Shown here: positions 6,466-11,842 of the stretch, one piece after another
Numbering within the stretch: position 1 is the stretch's first letter
Layout: each line of letters begins with the position of its first letter
Source of the DNA: Sulfurimonas sp.
GTDB lineage: Bacteria; Campylobacterota; Campylobacteria; Campylobacterales; Sulfurimonadaceae
NCBI GenBank assembly: GCA_027083475.1
Contig: JALWON010000377.1
Coordinates: forward strand, 1-12,190
DNA: 12,190 nucleotides
Direction: 5' to 3'
Position numbers and translations under genes: made by a program
Notes under the pieces: model-generated
The model's database searches: none
What the model saw: the letters and a program-made list of their open reading frames with translations, nothing else
What the model was told of the DNA's origin: nothing

Positions 6466-7392
6466 AGCAAAAGCATTTTGTATAAAGAGTGCCAAGATAG
6501 CTACAAGGAAAATAGAACCTGCTTTATTATAAATTTTATTTGCAAGAATAAAGAGCAGTGTAATTGAAGCAACACTCATAATTAAAATATCAAAATTTGC
6601 TGATGCTACATTGACTTTGAGTGGGTTTAAAAGTGCAGAACCACCTAAAACCATGGAAAAATTTGCTACATTTGAACCTATGATATTGCCTATACTCATA
6701 TCGGCATTTCCTTTTTTCACAGCCACAATAGAGACAACAAGTTCTGGTAAAGAAGTTCCAAAAGAGATAAGAAAAAGCCCTATAAGCCATTCACTGACAC
6801 CAAATTCACGGGCAATGTTTGAGCCACTCTCTATAACAAAATCAGCACCACCTATAGTGAGAATAAACCCTATACTTAAGAAGGCTATCGTTTTTGGCCA
6901 ATTAAATTTCTCTTTTGTAATAGAAGTATCTATCTCTCCTTCTAAATCTTCTTTTGCATCAGTAAACAAAAAGAGTAAATACGAAACCATAATAAAAAGA
7001 AAAATAATTCCATCAAGACGACTAATCACACCATCTTGAATCATCAAAAGAAAAATACCAAGTGGCACAATCACCCAAGCACTGTCTTTTTGAAAGAGAT
7101 TTCGAGCAGGGTTCATCTGTTTTGCTATGAAAAAGACAACCCCTAAAACAAGTGTAATGTTAAAAGTAATACTCCCCACAACATTTGCAACCGCCATATC
7201 ACTCTTTCCCTGAGCTGAAGCCATCATAGAAGCCGCCATCTCCGGAAGTGAAGTTCCAAATGCAATGAGTGTTGCCCCAATCACAAAATGAGAAATGTTA
7301 AAATGCAATGCAATTCTTTCTGATTCTTTAATGATAAAATCAGCTCCATATACTAAGGCACCCATTGCCGCTATAAAGATTATAAAATCCAT
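6463..7392 (-). CDS. CaCA-family cation exchanger (Na+/Ca2+ antiporter, YrbG type)
   Basis: The 309-residue integral membrane protein has about ten helices arranged as two inverted halves. Alpha-repeat 1 is GATLIAFGTSLPEMAAS (39-55) with NVVGSITFN (70-78). Alpha-repeat 2 is GLFLISFGTSLPELVVS (205-221) with NIIGSNVAN (236-244). The ion-binding glutamates are E51 and E217, flanked by T47/S48 and T213/S214. By spacing, the position equivalent to D240 of the archaeal exchanger NCX_Mj (from memory) is asparagine here (N244). A charged cytoplasmic loop (145-167) joins the halves. Such proteins move Ca2+ out against Na+ or H+; the coupling ion cannot be told from sequence. The start has AAGGAT (7397-7402) lying in the ybeY 3' end, 2 bases between genes, so the two are co-transcribed. 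Confidence 0.92.
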   Translation of the reverse strand: MDFIIFIAAMGALVYGADFIIKESERIALHFNISHFVIGATLIAFGTSLPEMAASMMASAQGKSDMAVANVVGSITFNITLVLGVVFFIAKQMNPARNLFQKDSAWVIVPLGIFLLMIQDGVISRLDGIIFLFIMVSYLLFLFTDAKEDLEGEIDTSITKEKFNWPKTIAFLSIGFILTIGGADFVIESGSNIAREFGVSEWLIGLFLISFGTSLPELVVSIVAVKKGNADMSIGNIIGSNVANFSMVLGGSALLNPLKVNVASANFDILIMSVASITLLFILANKIYNKAGSIFLVAILALFIQNAFA

Positions 7393-7394
7393 TT

Positions 7395-7814
7395 TTATCC
7401 TTCTGTTCTAATAATTAAGCTACTTGGTAAATGAAAATACTCAATAAGCTCTTTTTCTTTTGCTCGCATCTCTCCATTATCTACTTCATGGTCATACCCT
7501 AAAATATGTAAAAGTCCATGAATAAACAAAAGAGCTAGCTCATCACTCTCTTCATGTGCAAACTCCTTAGCTCCCTTTTGGACATAATCTGCAGAGATTA
7601 CAATACTCCCAAGAGGAGACATCGGCATCGCTTCATAAGGAAAACTCAGAACATCTGTACTTTTATCTATATTTCTATGTGTTAAATTAATTTTTTGAAT
7701 TTCGCTATTGGAGGTAATAAGCAGTTCAATATCTTTATCACTCAAGTGTTGTGCTATCTTATTTAAAAAAGATTCTTGCACCTCTAATGTAGTTGTATTG
7801 TCAAGTTCAATCAT
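7395..7814 (-). CDS. ybeY: YbeY: endoribonuclease / rRNA maturation factor (zinc metalloprotein)
   Basis: The 139 residues match the short YbeY family. The zinc site FIHGLLHILGYDHEVDNGEM fits H-G-x-L-H-x3-Y-D-H, with H99, H103 and H109 as ligands. The upstream NLTHRNIDKSTDVLSFPY segment (43-60) matches the conserved strand with R47 and the T/DVLSFP motif. YbeY acts in 16S rRNA 3' maturation and ribosome quality control. No Shine-Dalgarno precedes the ATG: the bases before it are the end of a hairpin (ATTATCCCC), and an extended -10 element lies where the RNA would begin at or next to the AUG. It is followed after 2 bases by the exchanger gene, and preceded by a small YjfB-like gene. Confidence 0.95.
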   Translation of the reverse strand: MIELDNTTTLEVQESFLNKIAQHLSDKDIELLITSNSEIQKINLTHRNIDKSTDVLSFPYEAMPMSPLGSIVISADYVQKGAKEFAHEESDELALLFIHGLLHILGYDHEVDNGEMRAKEKELIEYFHLPSSLIIRTEG

Positions 7815-7815
7815 G

Positions 7816-7839
7816 GGGATAATTATAGCAAATTATCCC
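7816..7839. repeat. Perfect 9-bp inverted repeat just upstream of ybeY
   Basis: GGGATAATT at 7816-7824 and AATTATCCC at 7831-7839 flank a 6-base centre. On the minus strand the repeat covers the stop codon of the small YjfB-like gene and ends one base before the ybeY ATG. The centre and inner arm contain TGCTATAAT, an extended -10 sequence. It may be an operator over a promoter, an RNA hairpin that shields the ybeY start in read-through transcripts, or both. No T-tract follows, so a terminator is unlikely. Confidence 0.65.
7822..7830 (-). promoter_or_regulatory. Candidate extended -10 promoter (TGCTATAAT) for ybeY
   Basis: The minus strand reads TGCTATAAT from 7830 to 7822, a perfect TGnTATAAT element. 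Campylobacterota housekeeping promoters rely mainly on the -10 with poorly conserved -35 sites, and I see no good -35. Transcription would start about 7814-7816, at or next to the ATG at 7814, giving a leaderless or nearly leaderless message. Confidence 0.5.
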
Positions 7840-8021
7840 GCAATATTTAAATTGTTTCCTAAACCTGTTTTTTGTGCTGTTGCTGCTTGGTTGTCTGTAT
7901 CTTGCTGAATTTTTTCTGCACCTTCTAGCACTTTTAAAACCTGTTGTGCTTGCACATCTTGAGCTTTTTTTTGTACTTCTAGTCCAATTGCATTATTTCC
8001 TGTTGCTGCTGAAACTTCCAT
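7833..8021 (-). CDS. Small YjfB-like protein (putative motility protein family), function unknown
   Basis: The product has 62 residues with no signal peptide or membrane segment. The N-terminus MEVSAATGNNAIGLEV leads into a helix-prone stretch QKKAQDVQAQQVLKVLEGAEKIQQ (17-40), followed by a polar tail ending TGLGNNLNIAG. Size and pattern resemble the YjfB 'putative motility protein' family, whose function is unknown to me; this match is from memory and tentative. The gene is probably real: a strong Shine-Dalgarno AAAGGAGA (plus-strand bases 8026-8033) stands 4 bases before the ATG, and a -10-like TACAAT lies upstream. I see no sigma-28 or sigma-54 promoter that would tie it to flagella. It precedes ybeY with an 18-base gap occupied by an inverted repeat. 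Confidence 0.7.
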   Translation of the reverse strand: MEVSAATGNNAIGLEVQKKAQDVQAQQVLKVLEGAEKIQQDTDNQAATAQKTGLGNNLNIAG

Positions 8022-8025
8022 GCTG

Positions 8026-8033
8026 TCTCCTTT
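8026..8033 (-). promoter_or_regulatory. Strong ribosome binding site (AAAGGAGA) of the YjfB-like gene
   Basis: The minus strand reads AAAGGAGA then CAGC then ATG. This near-perfect Shine-Dalgarno is the best in the window and is the main reason to accept the 62-codon gene as real. It contrasts with the missing sites before ybeY and queC on either side. Confidence 0.75.
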
Positions 8034-8050
8034 GTCTATCTATTTAACCT

Positions 8051-8056
8051 ATTGTA
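8051..8056 (-). promoter_or_regulatory. Candidate -10 element (TACAAT) for the YjfB-like gene
   Basis: The minus strand carries TACAAT at 8056-8051, which would start RNA near 8044 and leave a 5' leader of about 22 bases holding the Shine-Dalgarno. No convincing -35, sigma-28 or sigma-54 element is visible. AT-rich sequence makes chance matches common. Confidence 0.35.
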
Positions 8057-8074
8057 GTACTTATTTGTTTTAAT

Positions 8075-8092
8075 AAAGATTAAAAAATCTTT
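8075..8092. repeat. 7-bp inverted repeat in the divergent queC / YjfB-like intergenic region
   Basis: AAAGATT (8075-8081) and AATCTTT (8086-8092) flank AAAA. It lies between two divergent genes, upstream of the queC -10 by 6 to 8 bases, where a regulator could sit. Both genes are transcribed away from it, so it is not placed to terminate either. In sequence this AT-rich it may be chance. Confidence 0.35.
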
Positions 8093-8097
8093 TTATA

Positions 8098-8106
8098 TGT
8101 TAAAAT
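8098..8106 (+). promoter_or_regulatory. Candidate extended -10 promoter (TGTTAAAAT) for queC
   Basis: TG at 8098-8099, one base, then TAAAAT at 8101-8106 fits an extended -10. The expected RNA start, about 7 bases after the hexamer, falls on the queC ATG at 8113. No Shine-Dalgarno precedes that ATG, so the message may be leaderless. Confidence 0.45.
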
Positions 8107-8112
8107 TCTTTT

Positions 8113-8799
8113 ATGAATACAAATAAAGAAAACAATAGAAAAAAAGCAGTATGTATCATGAGCGGCGGGATGGATTCTACACTCAGTGCTTATATGATGC
8201 AAAATAAAGGGTATGAAATCATTGCTGTGCATTTTAATTATGCACAAAGAACACAAGCTAAAGAATTACAATGTTTTGAAGAGATTACACAAGCACTTCA
8301 GACACATCAAAAATATATTTTAGATTTAGATTTTTTCCAACAGCTTGGTGCTTCGGCTTTAACAGATACCAATATTCAAGTCCCAACAAACGGTATAGAG
8401 GAGGGAGTTCCTGTCACTTATGTCCCATTTCGAAATGGTATTTTTTTGAGTATGGCAGCAGCTATTGCCGAAAAAGAGGGGGCGGAAGTTATTAGTATTG
8501 GGGTTGTAGAAGAAGATAGTAGTGGGTACCCTGATTGTCGAGAAAGTTATATACAGAGTATGCAAAAATCGATTAACCTTGGAACAAAAGAGAGTACAAA
8601 CATAGAGATAACAATGCCTTTAGTGCATCTTAAAAAATCTCAAATTGTTCAAGAAGCACTCAAGCTTGCAGTTCCTTTAGAACTTACATGGAGCTGTTAC
8701 AAAAATGAAGAAAAAGCCTGTGGTGTTTGCGATAGTTGTCGATTGCGTTTAAATGGATTTGAACAAGCTGGAGTTACAGACCCCATAGAATATGCATAA
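8113..8799 (+). CDS. queC: QueC: 7-cyano-7-deazaguanine (preQ0) synthase
   Basis: The 228-residue protein uses ATP and ammonia to turn 7-carboxy-7-deazaguanine into preQ0 in the queuosine pathway for tRNA modification. The PP-loop ATP motif is SGGMDST (17-23). VPFRNGIFLSMAAAIAE (104-120) and GVVEEDSSGYPDCRESYI (130-147) are family signatures. The zinc site is C195, C203, C206 and C209 in WSCYKNEEKACGVCDSC. The N-terminus MNTNKENNRKKAVCIM has about 8 residues before the usual KKAV start of the family, but no closer start exists before M16, which would cut into the PP-loop strand. No queD, queE or queF is in the window. The 3' end overlaps the next gene by 8 bases. Confidence 0.95.
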   Translation: MNTNKENNRKKAVCIMSGGMDSTLSAYMMQNKGYEIIAVHFNYAQRTQAKELQCFEEITQALQTHQKYILDLDFFQQLGASALTDTNIQVPTNGIEEGVPVTYVPFRNGIFLSMAAAIAEKEGAEVISIGVVEEDSSGYPDCRESYIQSMQKSINLGTKESTNIEITMPLVHLKKSQIVQEALKLAVPLELTWSCYKNEEKACGVCDSCRLRLNGFEQAGVTDPIEYA

Positions 8800-9448
8800 A
8801 TTTTTTTTTAAAGAGTTTGCAGTAGAGCATATTGTCAAACCAAAACTGAAAAATAGCTATCTCAGCATTGATAAGGCATTGCATATTGTTGTCAAAACAC
8901 CGCAAGTCTCACATCAGTTTGTAGAACAACTTCTTCTACAAAAAGAGCCGTGGCTCCGTAAACAGTATGCAAAAGTATTACAAAACCAACCACAAACCAT
9001 ACAACTCACACAAGAACTTCTTTTGTTTGGAGAAGTAGTAGATATAAGGGAAGAGACAGCCCGCTTTTTGCACAAAAAATTAGAAAAAGTTGATTTGAGT
9101 GATACAAAAAAAGTGCTTCACACATACGATAGTTTTTACAAACACATAGCACAAAAATATTTTCCACAAAGAGTAGAGTACTTCTCTTCACGGATGAATC
9201 TTTCCTTTACAAAAATAAAATATCGAAAAATGAAAAGCAGATGGGGCAGTTGCAATATGCAAAAAGAGCTGACTTTCAACACACAACTCATCAAAGTAAA
9301 AAAAGAGCTTATTGATTATGTGATTGTGCATGAGTTAGCACACATCAAACACATGAACCACTCCAAAGCATTTCATGCCTTAGTAGATAGCTATCTTCCA
9401 GATGCAAAATTACACAGAGAAGCACTCAAAAATATTTACTTCAAATAA
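8792..9448 (+). CDS. YgjP-type zinc metallopeptidase (DUF45, M48-like)
   Basis: The 218-residue protein has the DUF45/YgjP signature. The catalytic HExxH is VIVHELAHIKHMNHSKAFHALV (H180, E181, H184, with H190 in the NHS segment as likely third ligand). It is preceded by the family's KMKSRWGSCNMQKELTFNTQLI block (147-168). The N-terminal half (FAVEHIVKPKLKNSYLSIDK and a WLRKQ helix) is also typical. There is no signal peptide, so it is cytoplasmic. Its substrates are unknown to me; the fold is related to SprT/Wss1 proteases. The start ATG lies 8 bases inside queC without a Shine-Dalgarno, so it is probably translated by coupling. It overlaps the convergent DUF4015 gene by 13 bases at the 3' end. 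Confidence 0.88.
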   Translation: MHKFFFKEFAVEHIVKPKLKNSYLSIDKALHIVVKTPQVSHQFVEQLLLQKEPWLRKQYAKVLQNQPQTIQLTQELLLFGEVVDIREETARFLHKKLEKVDLSDTKKVLHTYDSFYKHIAQKYFPQRVEYFSSRMNLSFTKIKYRKMKSRWGSCNMQKELTFNTQLIKVKKELIDYVIVHELAHIKHMNHSKAFHALVDSYLPDAKLHREALKNIYFK

Positions 9449-10656
9449 TTTTGATGATATTTACTCGAAGGCGACCAGAGCATCCAACCACTTGTATTTA
9501 TATCATTCGCTGCACGAATCTGTTCTTGAATTTCAAACTTTTTATAAAGTCGGCGTTTTCTTGTATAGTCTCGAAAGTATTGCAACCAAGGTCGAACCCT
9601 CTTTGTATCAATTCTCCCTTTTATGTTTGATATACTTCTGTAAATTACAGCATAAGGATGATCAGCAGGGTATTTAAAATGAAAAGAGCCACTTGAAAAG
9701 CCTGATGGATAGAGCATTGGTGCTAAATAATCAGCATGCTTAGCAAGTTCTGTGACCGTTTGACCAATGCCATTATCATCTTTGGACCAGCAAATATTTC
9801 CATATGTATTTACAGAGATAAAAACCCCATATTTACGTAGTTTCTCTTGTGCTAAATCAATAAAATCTCCAATCGTTTTGATACGATTTTTTTGAGTATT
9901 TTTTTGTGCAAAGAGAAGCCCTTTTTTTGCAGGAAAACGGATATAGTCAAAATTTATCTCATCAAATCCAACTTTTGCAGCTTCTTCGGCCATACGAACA
10001 CTGTATTGGTGACTTCTTTTATCGTATGGATCTACCCATGCCATATTATCAGCATTTCTCCATATTTTTCCAGTTGCTTGTTTTTTGAGTGCATAGTCAC
10101 TATTGTGAGAAGCTTGAAGTTCATCTTTAAAAACGACAATGCGAGCAATGGTGTAAATATGATATTTTTTCATTGTTTGCATAAACTTTTTTATATTACG
10201 GTTTGTGCGTGTTTTTTGTGCACCATAACTATTTGCCTGCTTAAAAGATGTTAAAAAGGAAGTAGATCCATATTCATTTTTAACATCCACAACAACTGCA
10301 TTTATTTGCGTGGATTGGATGATTTTCAGTATATTTTTTAAGGTACCTGAGTTGTTACTCGCACCCCAATAGGTTAAATAGAGTGCTTTTACTCTAATAG
10401 GCTCAAGAGAAAGTTTACTTTTATTCTCATCAGCAGTAAAAGAGAAGGGTCTATAACCATATGCTTTAATATGATAGTTTTTTTCTTGAGAATTTATCGT
10501 AAATGAGCCATTTATATCGCTCGATATACTATGTGTAGCATCACTTACAAGTGCATGTGCAAGCGGTTTGTTTGTTTGTTTATCTACAATGATTCCATGA
10601 AAAGAAGCATGGAGAAAACTCAAAGTAAATGTTATAAAAAAGATAAGTCGTATCAA
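9436..10656 (-). CDS. Secreted putative glycoside hydrolase (DUF4015, TIM-barrel type) with N-terminal regulatory-like beta domain
   Basis: The product has 406 residues. A signal peptide (about 1-17, RLIFFITFTLSFLHA) is followed by a carboxypeptidase-regulatory-like beta-sandwich (about 19-88: HGIIVDKQTNKPLAHALVSD, DINGSFTI, YGYRPF). Residues 90-404 match the DUF4015 glycoside-hydrolase-like barrel: ALYLTYWGAS opening strand, INAVVVDVKNEYG (118-130, D124), FDEINFDYIRFP (231-242, D237 a likely acid), and the closing GWMLWSPSSKY. The protein is probably periplasmic or secreted; its glycan target is unknown. The start is a TTG (10656-10654): in frame, a TAA lies six codons upstream and no ATG precedes the signal peptide. 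The spacing from the TRAP gene, 45 bases, allows co-transcription. A one-base indel at the start is possible (see findings). Confidence 0.85.
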   Translation of the reverse strand: MIRLIFFITFTLSFLHASFHGIIVDKQTNKPLAHALVSDATHSISSDINGSFTINSQEKNYHIKAYGYRPFSFTADENKSKLSLEPIRVKALYLTYWGASNNSGTLKNILKIIQSTQINAVVVDVKNEYGSTSFLTSFKQANSYGAQKTRTNRNIKKFMQTMKKYHIYTIARIVVFKDELQASHNSDYALKKQATGKIWRNADNMAWVDPYDKRSHQYSVRMAEEAAKVGFDEINFDYIRFPAKKGLLFAQKNTQKNRIKTIGDFIDLAQEKLRKYGVFISVNTYGNICWSKDDNGIGQTVTELAKHADYLAPMLYPSGFSSGSFHFKYPADHPYAVIYRSISNIKGRIDTKRVRPWLQYFRDYTRKRRLYKKFEIQEQIRAANDINTSGWMLWSPSSKYHQNYLK

Positions 10657-10701
10657 GTCTTTGCCATTGTGTTAATTTTTTGAAATAGTACACAAATAGC
10701 C

Positions 10702-11832
10702 TTATCTGGCATTTAAAAAATAGCGTAAACTCGCATCGCTCCAGCTTTTTGAAAGTTTTAAATGATTTCTTATAGAACTATACACCTCTGCAAAATCTTT
10801 GTTTTTTTGAGAGAACTCATTTATAACTTCAGCAAGCCCCTGTTTGCCTGCGTTTGTTACATCCTCAGGAAATTGTAAAAGTTCAACATTTAACTCTTGG
10901 AGTTTACTCAAAGCATGAATATTTTCATGATGAAACTCATAGGTCATATTGGCATTCATCTCACTTGAGGCCACTTCAATCATCGCTTGTTGTTCAAAAC
11001 CCAATTTACTCCATGAGTGTTTGTTAAATGTCAGTTCTAAAATAGACCCCGGTTCGTGCCATCCAGAGTAGTAATAGGGTGCAACTTTGTAAAATCCCAT
11101 TTTTATATCAAGTGCTGGTCCAACCCATTCAGTTGCATCAATCACTCCACGTTCTAATGATGTGTAAATCTCTCCGGCAGGAAGTAAAATAGGATTCACT
11201 CCCATTTTTGAAAATACTTCACCACCCAAACCTGGAATTCGCATTTTTAAACCTTGCATATCTGCAAGCGATTTGATAGGTTTTCGAAACCATCCACCCA
11301 TTTGAATATTTGTATTGCCTCCTAAAAAAGGGTAAAGATTGTAATGCGCATACTTTTCGCGCCAAATTTCGAGTCCTCCCCCATAAAGCATCCACGAATT
11401 AATCTCTTCAGCTGTAAACCCAAAAGGAATACCACTAAAAAGAGAAAAAGCAGAATTTTTTCCCTTCCAATAATAAGGTCCAGAATGAAAAGCATCAATT
11501 TCACCACTACTTGTTGCATCAAAAACTGCAAGGGCAGGGACTAAAACATTTTTTGGATAGATTTTAATCTCTAAACTCCCTCCACTAATATCTTTCACTC
11601 TTTGTGCAAATTTTTCAATTCCAGTCCCCATAATAGGAAAATGGGCAGGCCAGGAAGTAGCAAGCTTGAGTGTTGTTTTTTTATTTTTGTTAATGTTAAT
11701 ATGCTTGGATGCTGCTGTTTGTTTTGGATGTTTTGAGTAATCAATGGCAACATGTTTGCCCTCATTACATCCATTCAAAGCAAAGGCAGCCGATGCTGTT
11801 GATGCGGTGGCTAAAAAATTTCTTCTATTCAT
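10702..11832 (-). CDS. dctP: TRAP transporter substrate-binding protein, DctP/TakP type, with Tat-like lipoprotein signal
   Basis: The 376-residue protein begins MNRRNFLATAS, a twin-arginine pattern, then a hydrophobic stretch and ALNGC, a lipobox with C22. After a polar linker, the DctP fold runs from TTLKLATSWPAHFP (53-66). Features include the ligand-binding arginine region GLKMRIPGLGGEVF (194-207, R198 being the conserved carboxylate-binding arginine) and GVIDATEWVGPALD (229-242). The EWVGP sequence and Tat signal resemble TakP-type proteins that bind 2-oxo acids more than C4-dicarboxylate DctP, but the ligand is uncertain. No membrane subunits (DctQ, DctM) are in the window. The ribosome site AGGAG (11838-11842) overlaps the stop of the upstream gene 8 bases away, indicating one operon. 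Confidence 0.92.
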   Translation of the reverse strand: MNRRNFLATASTASAAFALNGCNEGKHVAIDYSKHPKQTAASKHININKNKKTTLKLATSWPAHFPIMGTGIEKFAQRVKDISGGSLEIKIYPKNVLVPALAVFDATSSGEIDAFHSGPYYWKGKNSAFSLFSGIPFGFTAEEINSWMLYGGGLEIWREKYAHYNLYPFLGGNTNIQMGGWFRKPIKSLADMQGLKMRIPGLGGEVFSKMGVNPILLPAGEIYTSLERGVIDATEWVGPALDIKMGFYKVAPYYYSGWHEPGSILELTFNKHSWSKLGFEQQAMIEVASSEMNANMTYEFHHENIHALSKLQELNVELLQFPEDVTNAGKQGLAEVINEFSQKNKDFAEVYSSIRNHLKLSKSWSDASLRYFLNAR

Positions 11833-11837
11833 AAGAA

Positions 11838-11842
11838 CTCCT
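11838..11842 (-). promoter_or_regulatory. Ribosome binding site (AGGAG) of the TRAP binding-protein gene
   Basis: The minus strand reads TTTTAGGAGTTCTTATG. AGGAG stands 5 bases before the ATG and shares bases with the TAG stop of the upstream gene. It fixes the start and ties the two genes into one transcript. Confidence 0.75.

Noticed and set aside
8075..8092. Hairpin with a following T-run as a terminator
   Set aside because: It lies between divergent genes, both transcribed away from it, so there is no transcript for it to end.
9892..10254. 120-codon open frame on the plus strand opposite the DUF4015 gene
   Set aside because: Cysteine- and phenylalanine-rich translation with no family resemblance, opposite a well-supported coding region.
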